From: Apibacter mensalis
GTDB lineage: Bacteria; Bacteroidota; Bacteroidia; Flavobacteriales; Weeksellaceae
Length of the DNA: 64,000 nucleotides
Assembly (NCBI RefSeq): GCF_001418685.1
Contig: NZ_LIVM01000005.1
Span: 119,105 to 183,104, forward strand
Reading direction: 5' to 3'
Below are positions 34,677-44,912 of this stretch, one piece after another. The notes beneath the pieces are model-generated. The model was not told the origin of the DNA, searched no databases, and was given only the letters and a program-made list of their open reading frames with translations. Numbering within the stretch: the stretch's first letter is position 1; the number at the start of each line of letters is the position of its first letter. Position numbers and translations under genes: made by a program.

Positions 34677-35282
34677 TTATTTTTTGTTGTAAAGAACAGG
34701 ATTTAATTCTTCATCATTATACATCTTCATTTGCTTGTACACCTTCATATACTTTTTTCCGGCTGAGTAATCTTCTAAGAGTTCTTCAATCGCGGTAGAT
34801 AGATCTAGATATTGTTGTTGTAAGACGTTTAATTTTTTCTGACAACTTTTTTTATGTTCTAATCCGGCATCCGGCCTTTCCACCTCAGCTTTCATATGAT
34901 ATATTTTTAAGGATAAGATAGATAAACGATCAATAGCCCAAGCCGGACTTTCCGTATTTATTGTCGCATCGGAAAGAATGTGTACATCTTTATAATTGTC
35001 TAAAAACCAGCTATCCAAATTTTCTACCCGATCGGTCCTTTCTTGGTTAGATTGGTCAATCCATCTTTTTAATCGTAAGGCTTCTACCGGATCAATATTT
35101 TCATCCCTGATTAAATCTTCCAAATGCCATTGGACTGTATCAATCCAATTCTTTAAATACAACAAATGTTCCAGGCTATCTTGAGGATATGGGTTATTAA
35201 TTTTCTGGTTTACCTCATCTTTTACATGATAATCCTGAATACTTTGATTAAAAATTTTCCAGGCTTTTTCTGTAAATTTCAT
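34677..35282 (-). CDS. DUF4254 protein
   Basis: 201 residues, helical and charged, without signal peptide. It shows the family pattern: NPYPQDSLEHLLYLKNWID, DTVQWHLEDLIRDENIDP, DRVENLDSWFLDNY and PAWAIDRLSILSLKIYHM. DUF4254 proteins are widespread in Bacteroidota and often sit near glycosyltransferase or envelope genes; function is not known. Last gene of the run that starts at dut. Confidence 0.88.
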   Translation of the reverse strand: MKFTEKAWKIFNQSIQDYHVKDEVNQKINNPYPQDSLEHLLYLKNWIDTVQWHLEDLIRDENIDPVEALRLKRWIDQSNQERTDRVENLDSWFLDNYKDVHILSDATINTESPAWAIDRLSILSLKIYHMKAEVERPDAGLEHKKSCQKKLNVLQQQYLDLSTAIEELLEDYSAGKKYMKVYKQMKMYNDEELNPVLYNKK

Positions 35283-35321
35283 GTTATTAATTATTATACT
35301 AATATATAACTTAATTAGAGA

Positions 35322-35516
35322 TTAGTTTTCGTCTTTAGAATTTGCAGATGAGTTGGTCTCTTTTTTCTTATCTTCATCTGATTTAGTAGCATCTTTAAAC
35401 TCCTTCAATCCGGTTCCCAGACCTCTCATCAATTCAGGAATTTTTTTTCCTCCAAACAATAATAATACTACAACTAATATTATTATTATTGACATAGGAT
35501 GTTCAAACAATCTCAT
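35322..35516 (-). CDS. tatA: Twin-arginine translocase subunit TatA/TatE
   Basis: 64 residues: a short N-terminal membrane helix ([20 protein letters not shown]), the FGG-K-[KR]-[IL]-PEL hinge, an amphipathic helix ([16 protein letters not shown]) and a charged tail. TatA forms the pore for folded proteins in the cytoplasmic membrane. It has its own promoter (35536-35564). Confidence 0.93.
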   Translation of the reverse strand: MRLFEHPMSIIIILVVVLLLFGGKKIPELMRGLGTGLKEFKDATKSDEDKKKETNSSANSKDEN

Positions 35517-35535
35517 AATTTTTTTTGATTTGCTT

Positions 35536-35564
35536 CAAAGTTAATAAATTTTTCAAAATTTCAA
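35536..35564 (-). promoter_or_regulatory. Promoter TTG-N18-TAACTTTG for tatA
   Basis: Minus-strand TTG (35562-35564) and TAACTTTG (35536-35543) with 18 bases between, 20 bases before the tatA ATG. Confidence 0.6.
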
Positions 35565-35593
35565 CCTCCTATAATACATTTTCTATAAATAAC

Positions 35594-37132
35594 TTACATT
35601 CCGGATAACCAGTTGGACGGATTTTGAGGAACAGTACCTTTCCACACTTGGAACCCTAAAAGGGTACTATTGGTATCATCCGTATAAATTTTACCTAATG
35701 CTTGACCTGTTTTTACTTTATCACCTACTGAAACAATTACAGTGGTAAGATTCGAATATAAAGTAAAATAATTTCCATGACTTATTAATACTGCTTTTCC
35801 TCCTCCCGGCACTATCAGAATTTTGCTCACCGAACCGTTAAATACCGCTTTAGCCAAACTACCCGGGGCAGCTGCTATCTCTACTCCTTGATGCTCCACG
35901 TAAATATTAGGTACTACCGGGTGCGGAGTTCTTCCAAATCCGGACACTACAGTTCCTGAAACCGGCCAAGGAAGAAGCTTTTTGTTAGCTTCAAAATTTT
36001 TAGATAATGTTTCTGATGCACTTGCAGCCGGTGGAGCTACTCCTATGGATTCTCTCTTAGCATTTGCCTTTACTTCAGCTATTCTAGCTGCTTCTGCTTT
36101 TTTTGCTGCCAGTTTTTCTGCGGCTGCTTTTTCTGCGGCCGCTTTTTCTGCTATCTTTTTGGTATCTTCTGCTAGTTTTGCCGCACTTTTATCATTTATT
36201 TCTTTATTGGAGGCAATTTTTGCAGCAAGTGCTTCTGCAGCTGCTTTTTTTGCTGCTTCTGCTTTTTGTATTGCAAGTTTTTCTGCTGCTTGTCGGGCTT
36301 CTAACGCCTTTTTAGCACGTTCTTCTTCTATTGTTTTTTTCCGTATCCTTTCCGCCTCTTCCGCTTTTCTTCTTTCTTCTGCTTCTTGTGCCTTAACAAC
36401 TCTGAGTTCTTCTGCTATAATCGCCTGAACTTGTCTTTCCAAAGTTTTACGCTGAGATTGCTTTTGCTTTATTTTTTCTGTTAAATCTCCTTGCTCCTTG
36501 ATGTATTGCTCAACTATAACCTCTTTTTCTTTCTTTTCAACATTTAATTGATTGATTTGGACTTGTTGTTGGGCTAATACTTCTAATTTTTCTTTTTTTG
36601 CCGCTTCTCTCAATTCAATGGTATGTAAAATTTGCTGTTGTTTTTCATTAATTTCAGCAACTTTTTCATCTTGAAATTCTGAATATTTCTGTAAATATTT
36701 TATACGTCGAAAAGCTTGAGATATGTTTTCTGACGATAATATAAACAATATCTTGTTTTGTACAGATTTATTTTTATAAGATCGGATTAATACGTCTGCA
36801 TAATTTTCTCTTAGTTTTTTTAATTCCCTTCGTAATTTATTTACTGCTAATTGATTTAAATATATTTCTTCATCCAAGACTCTAGATTCTTTTCGTGTTG
36901 TATTTATAAGCTTTGCCCGTACGCTGATTTTTTTATTCAGATTTGCAATGTATGTAATGGATGTTTTAGATTCATTTTTACTTGAAATCAAAGCCTTATT
37001 GAGCTCGGCAATCTCTTGTTTTAATTGGGCGCTCTGTTTTTGAAGGTCTTCTTTCTTATAGGGTAGCTGACTATAAATAAATACAGTTAGCAATAGAAAA
37101 AAAAGAGTATATGTTTTTTTATTAACTGTCAT
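35594..37132 (-). CDS. EnvC-like murein hydrolase activator with degenerate LytM domain
   Basis: 512 residues: signal peptide, long coiled coil (~25-260), an Ala/Lys/Glu-rich stretch (~260-385) and a LytM/M23 domain at the end. The zinc ligands are altered: EHQGVEIAA has Glu where HxxxD needs Asp, and LYSNL replaces the YxHL histidine. This is the state seen in EnvC, which activates amidases and does not cut itself. It probably controls peptidoglycan splitting at division. One-base overlap with the DUF4292 gene. Confidence 0.85.
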   Translation of the reverse strand: MTVNKKTYTLFFLLLTVFIYSQLPYKKEDLQKQSAQLKQEIAELNKALISSKNESKTSITYIANLNKKISVRAKLINTTRKESRVLDEEIYLNQLAVNKLRRELKKLRENYADVLIRSYKNKSVQNKILFILSSENISQAFRRIKYLQKYSEFQDEKVAEINEKQQQILHTIELREAAKKEKLEVLAQQQVQINQLNVEKKEKEVIVEQYIKEQGDLTEKIKQKQSQRKTLERQVQAIIAEELRVVKAQEAEERRKAEEAERIRKKTIEEERAKKALEARQAAEKLAIQKAEAAKKAAAEALAAKIASNKEINDKSAAKLAEDTKKIAEKAAAEKAAAEKLAAKKAEAARIAEVKANAKRESIGVAPPAASASETLSKNFEANKKLLPWPVSGTVVSGFGRTPHPVVPNIYVEHQGVEIAAAPGSLAKAVFNGSVSKILIVPGGGKAVLISHGNYFTLYSNLTTVIVSVGDKVKTGQALGKIYTDDTNSTLLGFQVWKGTVPQNPSNWLSGM

Positions 37133-37926
37133 TAATTAATTTTTCTTTGCGAATACCCTTTTGGAATTTCAAAAGGCGTTTCCATATTAACGAACTCAAA
37201 TTTATTATAATTCAATGTAATTTTAATCTCTTTTTCTCCTTTTATGAAAATTTTAATATTTTTTGGCAAAATTTTATACTCAATATTTACATAATCATCA
37301 TAATCTATCTGTAAATATGTATTTTTTGAGGGATCTTCCATGCTTATTTGTCTCAAATTATAATTAGAATCGAAAATAAGCTTCCTTGAAAAATTTCTTG
37401 TTTCTTTACCGCTACCTACTTTCATGGAATGTTTTGAGGTAAGTATATAATAATTATTTTCAATTGAAAAATTAAAATCTTTAGCATGTATAGGAAAAAA
37501 TATTTTTCCTATCAATAAATCTTCCATGTTTTTATATGTTAAAAAATCTACCTTTAGAAGATTATTGAGATAATCAAAATTAGAATCAACGTATGTTTTT
37601 CCAATTCTTTCATACATCTTAAATCCTCCCGGATAAATGGAAGCCCTTGCTAAGGGAAGAATTAGGGATGCATTGGCCCAAATTTGATTTCCTTTATCTA
37701 TATATAGGGTTAAGGCTACGGAAGGATATGAATTTCCTGATTCAATATCTGCATTTGCTTTAATCTTTAAAGTAGAAAATTCAACAGGCTGTGCAATAGT
37801 TTTAAATAAATTTTCTGCACTTGCATTTTCATTTTGGATTTCTTTTTCATTTAGGGAAATTCCTTTTTGGGTCTTACATGAAAATATCAATGCAGAAATT
37901 AAAACTAGAATCAGTATTTTTTTCAT
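37132..37926 (-). CDS. DUF4292 lipoprotein
   Basis: 264 residues with a lipoprotein signal ending SALIFSC (cysteine ~17). The body (FKTIAQPVEFSTLKIKANAD, then IWANASLILPLARASIYPGG) fits DUF4292, which resembles the LolA/LolB-like fold. It lies between the nucleotidyltransferase and the EnvC-like gene, an order common in Flavobacteriia. Probably an envelope maintenance protein; exact role unknown. Confidence 0.85.
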   Translation of the reverse strand: MKKILILVLISALIFSCKTQKGISLNEKEIQNENASAENLFKTIAQPVEFSTLKIKANADIESGNSYPSVALTLYIDKGNQIWANASLILPLARASIYPGGFKMYERIGKTYVDSNFDYLNNLLKVDFLTYKNMEDLLIGKIFFPIHAKDFNFSIENNYYILTSKHSMKVGSGKETRNFSRKLIFDSNYNLRQISMEDPSKNTYLQIDYDDYVNIEYKILPKNIKIFIKGEKEIKITLNYNKFEFVNMETPFEIPKGYSQRKIN

Positions 37927-37931
37927 ACTAT

Positions 37932-38942
37932 TTATTTAGTTTCCAACACACTAAAATCACCTAAACTTAATGAACGAGATACACCCATATATTTAGCAGA
38001 ATTACCAATCATTGAATTGGTAAGATTTCCGTGACTGATGTAAGTGTTTTCTTGTATTAATGAATTTTCAATATTACTTTTATCTATTTTAGTTCCATTT
38101 CCTAAAGACACATTGGGACCTATTTTCGAGTTAACAATTTCAACATTTTCACCGATAAAGCAGGGAGGGATAATTAAACTGTTTTCAATTTTTGTACTTT
38201 CAGGGTATATTGCCAATTCTTCTTTTTCATAGTTTAAAATTTTAGAATTAGTTTCTACTGTTGCTTCTTTATTCCCGCAATCCATCCAATCACCTACCTT
38301 ACCTAGAGTAAATTTGGCACCTTTTTCTCTTAAGCTGTCCAGTGCATTGGTCAGTTGAAACTCATTAGCTACTTTAATATCATTATCTATCAGATAATTA
38401 ATTTCATCCATTAACTTATCTGAATCTTTGAAATAATATATACCTATTATTGCTAAATCTGAAACAAACTCTTTTGGTTTTTCAACAATTCCCTTTATGA
38501 CTCCTTGCTGATCTAATTTTACCACTCCAAAAGCGCTCGGATCTTCCACTTTTTTTACCCAAATTACTCCATCTGAGTCTTTATCTAATTGGAAATCCGC
38601 TTTAAATAAAGTATCCGCAAAAGCAATTATAATAGGCCCCTTCATACTTTCTTTAGCACAATGAATAGCATGAGCCGTGCCTAAAGGACATAATTGATGA
38701 TAAATGGTACCTTTAGCGCCTAATTTTTCTGCTATATCGATTAATTGTTTTTCAGTTTCTTGTCCAAAATCTCCTATTATAAATGCTATTTCATCTATTT
38801 TGTCATCAACTACTTTAGCTATATCTTCTACTAGTCTTTGAACAATTGGTTTACCGGCGATAGGTATCAATGGTTTTGGAATTGTTAATGTATGTGGTCT
38901 TAACCTTGAACCTTTTCCTGCCATAGGAACGATAATTCTCAT
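37932..38942 (-). CDS. Sugar-phosphate nucleotidyltransferase
   Basis: 336 residues. The N-terminal signature MAGKGSRLRPHTLTIPKPL with IAGKPIVQRL is that of NTP-sugar transferases; DTLF and WMDCGNK are further active-site stretches. The last ~90 residues are left-handed beta-helix type repeats (GENVEIVNSKIGPNVSLGNG). It makes an NDP-sugar from NTP and sugar-1-phosphate, likely dTDP- or UDP-glucose; the exact substrate is open. Co-transcribed with the DUF4292 gene (5 bases). Confidence 0.88.
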   Translation of the reverse strand: MRIIVPMAGKGSRLRPHTLTIPKPLIPIAGKPIVQRLVEDIAKVVDDKIDEIAFIIGDFGQETEKQLIDIAEKLGAKGTIYHQLCPLGTAHAIHCAKESMKGPIIIAFADTLFKADFQLDKDSDGVIWVKKVEDPSAFGVVKLDQQGVIKGIVEKPKEFVSDLAIIGIYYFKDSDKLMDEINYLIDNDIKVANEFQLTNALDSLREKGAKFTLGKVGDWMDCGNKEATVETNSKILNYEKEELAIYPESTKIENSLIIPPCFIGENVEIVNSKIGPNVSLGNGTKIDKSNIENSLIQENTYISHGNLTNSMIGNSAKYMGVSRSLSLGDFSVLETK

Positions 38943-38988
38943 ATTGAAAAGATTATTAAAATAAGTAATATATTTTATACGTAATAGT

Positions 38989-39423
38989 TTATTTTATTCC
39001 GGAGCTTCCATATCCTCCTTCACCTCTTACAGTATCATTTAACTTGTCCACTTCTTCCCAAATAACTGTTTCATGTTTAGCAATAACTAACTGGGCTATT
39101 CTATCTCCATCATTAATACTAAAATCTTCCTTAGATAGGTTAATTAATATTACTCCCACTTCGCCTCTATAATCGGCATCTATAGTTCCTGGAGAGTTAG
39201 GACATCCTATTCCATATTTTAATGCTAATCCGCTTCTCGCACGTATCTGCCCTTCATAACCCGGAGGTATTTCTATATATAATCCGGTAGGTATCACCTT
39301 TCTCTCTGAAGGTTTTAATAATAAAGGCATATCCAGATTTGCTTTTAAATCCATCCCTGCTGATAAGGCGGTTTTATATTCCGGTAGTGGATGCTTTGAT
39401 TTATTAATAACTTTAATTTTCAT
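38989..39423 (-). CDS. dut: dUTP diphosphatase
   Basis: 144 residues with all five motifs of trimeric dUTPases: [42 protein letters not shown] and [10 protein letters not shown]. It hydrolyses dUTP to dUMP, keeping uracil out of DNA and supplying dTMP synthesis. First gene of the minus-strand run, divergent from the ATPase gene at 39649 across a 225-base spacer. Confidence 0.96.
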   Translation of the reverse strand: MKIKVINKSKHPLPEYKTALSAGMDLKANLDMPLLLKPSERKVIPTGLYIEIPPGYEGQIRARSGLALKYGIGCPNSPGTIDADYRGEVGVILINLSKEDFSINDGDRIAQLVIAKHETVIWEEVDKLNDTVRGEGGYGSSGIK

Positions 39424-39648
39424 TATTGTATATTAATTATTATTTTATTAATTATCATTTTACAAAATAATGATAAAATTTACAGAATACAAAAAATAAC
39501 TCCCATTTACCTTTATATTTAATTTATTATTTTAAAAATATTACAACTTTTAAACTACTTTTATTATTACAAATAGCCTATTTGTTCGTATTGGTTCATC
39601 CTTAAAAGGTAAAAATATTTACCTTTACATTTTAAAAACATTTTCTTG

Positions 39649-41208
39649 ATGAAAGAACAATTTATTAAAGAGTTTACCAATCGATATACATACAAAGGGG
39701 AAAAAATATTACTGGGAAAGGCTAAGTTAGATGGTCATATAGTTCCTGAAGTTGAAATTTCAGTTCCCCTAAAAATGATTACCAGACATGGATTAATTGC
39801 CGGAGCAACTGGAACGGGAAAAACAAAGTCTCTCCAAATTTTAGCGGAACAACTTTCTTTAAAAGGTGTTCCTTCTTTGCTAATGGATATAAAAGGAGAT
39901 TTAAGTGGAATAGCTAAAGCTGCAGATCCCAATAATCCCAAGATACTCGATCGTTATGAAAAACTGAAACTACCGTACACCGCTCAGGGATTCCCCGTTG
40001 AGCTATTAACGATATCTCAAGAAAAAGGAGTAAGACTTAGAGCTACCATTACAGAATTTGGTCCTATTTTACTAAGTAAAATATTAGGTTTAAATGATAC
40101 GCAAACCAGTATTATGTCGATTATCTTCAAATATTGTGATGACAAAAAACTCCCACTCATTGATTTGGATGATTTACGCAAAGTATTACAATTTGTTACT
40201 GAAAATGAGCGGGGAAAGTCAGAGTTATCTCAAAACTATGGTTCCATTGCTTCCAGCTCTTTAGGTTCCTTATTACGAAGTATCGTAGCCCTGGAACAAC
40301 AAGACGCGGGGCGTTTTTTTGGCGAGCCAAGTTTTAACACGGACGATTTACTACAGGTTAGAAATGGATTGGGTGTTATTAATATAATTAGACTCACTGA
40401 TATACAAAATCGACCTCAGTTTTTTTCAACCTTTCTATTAAGTTTACTTTCGGAAATTTACCAAACATCTCCTGAAGTTGGAGATTTAGATAAACCTAAA
40501 TTAGCAATTTTTATCGATGAAGCTCATTTATTATTTAATGAGGCTTCTAAAGTTTTACTTAACCAAATTGAAACCATGGTTAAGCTAATCCGTTCTAAAG
40601 GTATTGGCCTATATTTTTGTACTCAGGTTCCGGGAGATGTTCCGGAAGGAGTTCTAGGTCAATTAGGATTAAAAATACAACACGCTTTAAGAGGTTTTAC
40701 CGCTAAAGATAAAAAAGAAATTAATAAAGCAGTAGAAAATTACCCTTCTACAGAATACTACAAAGCTAACGAACTTATACAACAATTAGGTACCGGTGAA
40801 GCTTTTATTACTTGTTTGGATGAAAAAGGAATTCCTACGCCTCTTGCAGATACATTTATGATTTCTCCAAGATCAAGAATGGACATTCTTACGCCTCAGG
40901 AAATTGATGAAATTGTCAATAACTCTGCGATGGTTAAAAAATATGCAGATGACATAAATAAGGAAAGTGCCTATGAAATCTTAAGTGAGAGAATGAAAAC
41001 GGCTTCTGATGATGACTCAGCTACTAAAAAAGAACCGGAATCCACCAAAGCAACTATCTCAAAAACAGAAAAATCGGAACCATCCATTTTTGAGAAAATA
41101 ATAAATTCTCCTTTGGTAAGAGATATGAGCAGAACTTTTGTAAGAGAGGGGTCTAAAATGCTTTTTGGTGCTTTAGGAGTCAAGAATAATACTCGAAAAA
41201 GGAAATAA
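39649..41208 (+). CDS. HerA-like/DUF853 helicase-type ATPase
   Basis: 519 residues from the ATG at 39649; an in-frame TTG one codon earlier is less likely. Walker A is GATGTGKT at 52-59, followed by LLMDIKGDLSG, and Walker B is FIDEAHLLF near 286-295. This is the DUF853 (YjgR-like) branch of HerA/FtsK-type ATPases. The C-terminal 70 residues are charged and low-complexity. Cytoplasmic; biological role is unclear, possibly DNA processing. Confidence 0.9.
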   Translation: MKEQFIKEFTNRYTYKGEKILLGKAKLDGHIVPEVEISVPLKMITRHGLIAGATGTGKTKSLQILAEQLSLKGVPSLLMDIKGDLSGIAKAADPNNPKILDRYEKLKLPYTAQGFPVELLTISQEKGVRLRATITEFGPILLSKILGLNDTQTSIMSIIFKYCDDKKLPLIDLDDLRKVLQFVTENERGKSELSQNYGSIASSSLGSLLRSIVALEQQDAGRFFGEPSFNTDDLLQVRNGLGVINIIRLTDIQNRPQFFSTFLLSLLSEIYQTSPEVGDLDKPKLAIFIDEAHLLFNEASKVLLNQIETMVKLIRSKGIGLYFCTQVPGDVPEGVLGQLGLKIQHALRGFTAKDKKEINKAVENYPSTEYYKANELIQQLGTGEAFITCLDEKGIPTPLADTFMISPRSRMDILTPQEIDEIVNNSAMVKKYADDINKESAYEILSERMKTASDDDSATKKEPESTKATISKTEKSEPSIFEKIINSPLVRDMSRTFVREGSKMLFGALGVKNNTRKRK

Positions 41209-41220
41209 AGATTACCTGAA

Positions 41221-42477
41221 ATGGATTATGCTATTTTAGATGTAGAGACGACAGGTGGAAAATTTAATGAGGAGAGTATTATTGAAATTGCAGTATATAG
41301 ATTTAATGGAGAAAAAATTACTGATACTTTTATTTCGTTAATAAATCCTGAAAGGGATATTCATTTTTATGTACAAAAGCTTACAGGTATTACCAAAAAG
41401 ATGGTTAAAACAGCACCTAAATTTTATGAATTAGCAAAAAGGCTTGTAGAAATAACCGATAATGCAGTTTTAGTAGGGCATAATGTTACTTTTGATTATC
41501 GTATTATACGTTCGGAGTTTTTGCGTTTAGGTTTTGACTTCCAACGACCTACTTTAGATACTATCACTTTAAGCAGAACTATCATTCCGGGAATGGCTTC
41601 TTATTCTTTAGGAAAACTCTGCTCCTCATTAGGCATTCCTGTAAGTGAAAGGCACAGAGCTCATGGAGATGCTTGGGCAACTGTAAAATTATTTCAATTG
41701 TTACTGGATAAAGATACACATAAAAATATAATTAATTCTCATATTAATCAGATAAAGCACCAATCATTAAATAAAAAAATACTTACTTTATTAGAAAGTC
41801 TTCCACAAGCAACAGGAGTTTTCTATCTTCATGATGAAAAAGGAAAAATTATCTATATAGACCAAAGTTCCAATATTTCTAATAAAGCACGTCAAATTTT
41901 GACCGGAAAAAGCCAAAAATCAAGAAATATCCAAAAAAAAACAGAGCAAATAAGTTTTGAACTTACAGGAAGTAAAATTATTGCCGGTTTGAAGGCTTTT
42001 AACGAAATTAAAGTTAACAATCCCGAATACCTTCCTATAAGAAAAACTAATTTTCATAGTTATGGATTGTTTGCGAATCCAAAACAAAATAAAATATACA
42101 TAGCTTCGTTAAATTCAAAAAATAAAAAAAATGCCTTATTAACTTTTTCGTCTTTAGAAAAGGCAAAAGAATTTTTAACCTCTCAGGAAGAAAAAGAAAA
42201 CTATTACTGCAATCTAATTCTTGAACTTAATTTTAAAAAAGAAAAATATATATTATTAACAGACCAAGGAAGAACATTAAGTGAAAAATCTTTTATGTTT
42301 TTTGAGGAGGGCACTCTGACAGGATATGGATTTTATACCTTACATTCACAAATAAAAAATGTTGACCGGGTAAAAAAAATTATGACAACTTCTTTAGTCA
42401 ACGAGGATATATTACTTCAAATACGAAACAAATTTTTTATTTCTGATAAACTGCAAAAAATTATCTTATCCCTATAG
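41221..42477 (+). CDS. DnaQ-like 3'-5' exonuclease fused to a GIY-YIG-like domain
   Basis: 418 residues. The DEDDh exonuclease has Asp7 and Glu9 (DVETTG), Asp92 (HNVTFD) and the pair His145/Asp150 (HRAHGD). From ~195, PQATGVFYLHDEKGKIIYID resembles the UvrC/GIY-YIG front, though the second tyrosine motif reads IYID. This is the family annotated as DNA polymerase III epsilon-like in Bacteroidota. 12 bases after the ATPase gene, so likely co-transcribed. Confidence 0.85.
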   Translation: MDYAILDVETTGGKFNEESIIEIAVYRFNGEKITDTFISLINPERDIHFYVQKLTGITKKMVKTAPKFYELAKRLVEITDNAVLVGHNVTFDYRIIRSEFLRLGFDFQRPTLDTITLSRTIIPGMASYSLGKLCSSLGIPVSERHRAHGDAWATVKLFQLLLDKDTHKNIINSHINQIKHQSLNKKILTLLESLPQATGVFYLHDEKGKIIYIDQSSNISNKARQILTGKSQKSRNIQKKTEQISFELTGSKIIAGLKAFNEIKVNNPEYLPIRKTNFHSYGLFANPKQNKIYIASLNSKNKKNALLTFSSLEKAKEFLTSQEEKENYYCNLILELNFKKEKYILLTDQGRTLSEKSFMFFEEGTLTGYGFYTLHSQIKNVDRVKKIMTTSLVNEDILLQIRNKFFISDKLQKIILSL

Positions 42478-42531
42478 CCATTTTTACAGTTTACAATAAA
42501 AATTATTCATAAATTTGTTTTGATACTAATA

Positions 42532-42539
42532 TATATTTG
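42532..42539 (+). promoter_or_regulatory. -7 element TATATTTG before the aldolase gene
   Basis: TATATTTG lies 39 bases before the ATG at 42579 and overlaps a more distal possible start at 42537, which argues for the ATG at 42579. A TTG is present but only 14 bases upstream of the element, shorter than the usual spacing. Confidence 0.45.
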
Positions 42540-42578
42540 CTTAATTTAGATATCTTTATAATTATAAATATCTTTATT

Positions 42579-43637
42579 ATGCCATCAAACAAAATTATAG
42601 AATTATTAGGTGATAAAACAGATTTCTACCTTAACCATACCTGTAAAACTGTAGATAAAAAATTACTTCATACTCCTTCTTCTTCAGTTATTGATAATAT
42701 TTGGATTAATTCTGACAGGAATATTCCTACTTTAAGAAGTTTACAAACAATTTTAAAACATGGAAGACTTTCCAATACAGGTTATGTATCTATCCTTCCT
42801 GTAGATCAAGGAATTGAGCATACCGGGGGAGCTTCTTTTGCTTCCAATCCCTTGTATTTTGACCCTGAAAATATTATAATGCTTGCTATAGAGGGAGGAT
42901 GTAATGCTGTAGCATCAACGTATGGGGTACTTTCCTCCGTTGCTAGGAAATACGCTCATAAAATTCCTTTCATTGTAAAAATTAATCATAATGAATTATT
43001 GTCTTATCCTAATACTCCTCAACAAATACTTTTCGGAACTGTGAAAGAAGCTTGGAATATGGGGGCCGTGGCAATAGGAGCTACTATTTATTTTGGTTCA
43101 AATGATAGCAGACGGGAAATCGTGGAAATAGCCGAAGCTTTTGAATATGCGCATGAATTAGGAATGGCTACCATTTTATGGTGTTACTTACGTAATGATG
43201 CTTTCATAAAAGACGGAATAGATTATCATTCTGCGGCTGATTTAACGGGACAAGCCAATCATATCGGAGTAACTATAAAAGCTGATATTATTAAGCAGAA
43301 ATTACCTACTAATAACGGTGGTTTTACAGCCATAAAATTTGGAAAAACAAATGCAAAAATGTATTCTGAACTTACTACCGATCATCCTATTGATCTGTGC
43401 AGATACCAAGTAATAAACAATTATATGGGAAGAATCGGATTAATCAATTCCGGAGGAGAATCCCACGGAGAATCTGATCTTAAAGATGCTGTTATAACTG
43501 CCATTATTAACAAGCGTGCCGGAGGTATGGGACTAATAAGCGGTCGCAAGGCATTTCAAAAACCAATGAAAGAAGGAGTAGAATTATTAAACGCCATTCA
43601 AGATGTATATTTAGATCAAGAGATAACTCTTGCATAA
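42579..43637 (+). CDS. fbaB: Class I fructose-bisphosphate aldolase (DhnA/FbaB type)
   Basis: 352 residues from ATG 42579 ([13 protein letters not shown]). Family stretches: [68 protein letters not shown] and [14 protein letters not shown]. It interconverts fructose-1,6-bisphosphate with DHAP and GAP through a lysine Schiff base in glycolysis and gluconeogenesis. A hairpin terminator follows. Confidence 0.93.
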   Translation: MPSNKIIELLGDKTDFYLNHTCKTVDKKLLHTPSSSVIDNIWINSDRNIPTLRSLQTILKHGRLSNTGYVSILPVDQGIEHTGGASFASNPLYFDPENIIMLAIEGGCNAVASTYGVLSSVARKYAHKIPFIVKINHNELLSYPNTPQQILFGTVKEAWNMGAVAIGATIYFGSNDSRREIVEIAEAFEYAHELGMATILWCYLRNDAFIKDGIDYHSAADLTGQANHIGVTIKADIIKQKLPTNNGGFTAIKFGKTNAKMYSELTTDHPIDLCRYQVINNYMGRIGLINSGGESHGESDLKDAVITAIINKRAGGMGLISGRKAFQKPMKEGVELLNAIQDVYLDQEITLA

Positions 43638-43650
43638 ATATAAATACTAT

Positions 43651-43682
43651 AAAAGAGGTTGCCGCCACAGTAATCTCTTTTT
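43651..43682 (+). terminator. Hairpin terminator after the aldolase gene
   Basis: AAAAGAGGTT and AATCTCTTTT pair (one G-T) around GCCGCCACAGT, ending in a T run. Confidence 0.6.
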
Positions 43683-43799
43683 ACCTCATAATATTACAGT
43701 TCACTAAGTACTTATTTTATACTATTATTATTTCTTATCATAAAAAGGTTTTCATTTAATTAGAGATTACTATTTTTGTAAAACACATGGAATAACAAG

Positions 43800-44813
43800 A
43801 TGAAAGGAATACTTTTAGTAAATTTAGGTTCACCTAAGTCTACATCTGAAGAAGATGTAAGGGTATATTTACGCGAATTTTTAATGGATAAACGCGTTAT
43901 TGACATTCCGTGGTTATTACGAAAAATGATTGTTGAACTTACCATACTTCCTAAAAGACCCAAAGAATCTGCACGTGCTTATCAAAATATTTGGTGGGAT
44001 GAAGGATCTCCATTAGTAGTTATCTCTAAAAATCTTACCAAAAAGATAGAAGAAAAAATAAAAAATCCTATAGCATTAGCTATGCGATATCAAGAACCAT
44101 CTATTAAAAATGGACTTACAAAATTGGCTGATAAAGGTGTAACTGAAGTACTTGTTATTCCTCTATATCCTCAGTATGCTATGAGTACAACAGAAACGGT
44201 AGTGGAAAAAGCAAAAGAAGTACAAAAAAAATATTTCCCTAATTTAAATATAAGCTTTCTTCCACCTTTTTATAACGATGAAAAATACATTGAAGTCTTA
44301 AGTAATTCCATAAAAAAACATCTTCCCAAAAGTTTTGATTTACTTTTATTCAGTTATCACGGAGTTCCGGAACGTCATATATATAAAACAGATCCAACTA
44401 AACAATGTCGAATAGATAATATCTGTTGCTTTGAAAAAGAAAGAACTTCGCATAAATATTGTTATAGACACCAATGTTATTATGTTACTGAGAAAGTCCG
44501 TGAAAAATTAGGTTTAGATAAAACTAAAATACGACAATCTTTTCAATCACGATTAGGAAGATCTCCTTGGCTACATCCCTATACAGACAAAACATTAGAA
44601 AAACTTCCTGCCGAAGGTTTTACCCATATAGCTGTGGTTGCCCCGGCCTTTGTTGCAGATTGCTTAGAAACGCTAGAAGAACTTGCTATCACGGACAAAG
44701 AATTATTTATTAAAAATGGAGGTAAAGAATTTCATTATATTGAATGTCTCAACGAAGATGAAAATTGGGTAGAATGGTTAGTTGATAAGATAAACATTTT
44801 TATAAACCAATAA
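43800..44813 (+). CDS. hemH: Ferrochelatase
   Basis: 337 residues. It opens with GILLVNLGSPKS and has FSYHGVPERHIYKTDPTK with the active-site histidine and PAFVADCLETLEELA near the end, the ferrochelatase signature. Four cysteines (QCRIDNICC.., RHQCYY) in the middle. It inserts Fe2+ into protoporphyrin IX, the last step of haem synthesis. A TATTTTTG element lies ~23-30 bases before the ATG. Next gene begins 100 bases on. Confidence 0.95.
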   Translation: MKGILLVNLGSPKSTSEEDVRVYLREFLMDKRVIDIPWLLRKMIVELTILPKRPKESARAYQNIWWDEGSPLVVISKNLTKKIEEKIKNPIALAMRYQEPSIKNGLTKLADKGVTEVLVIPLYPQYAMSTTETVVEKAKEVQKKYFPNLNISFLPPFYNDEKYIEVLSNSIKKHLPKSFDLLLFSYHGVPERHIYKTDPTKQCRIDNICCFEKERTSHKYCYRHQCYYVTEKVREKLGLDKTKIRQSFQSRLGRSPWLHPYTDKTLEKLPAEGFTHIAVVAPAFVADCLETLEELAITDKELFIKNGGKEFHYIECLNEDENWVEWLVDKINIFINQ

Positions 44814-44912
44814 GTATATCATTTCTGTTGATTTAAATTAGGTTTTTATAATCATGAAACACTTCTTCAATTGTAATTAATTTTAGTAATTTTGTTTCTA
44901 TATTCCACTATT

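Noticed and set aside
35982..36428. Plus-strand 148-codon frame
   Set aside because: It is the antisense of the Ala/Lys/Glu-rich stretch of the EnvC-like protein and is open only because of that composition.
42537..42578. N-terminal extension of the aldolase
   Set aside because: The distal start overlaps the TATATTTG promoter element; family alignment begins at [11 protein letters not shown].
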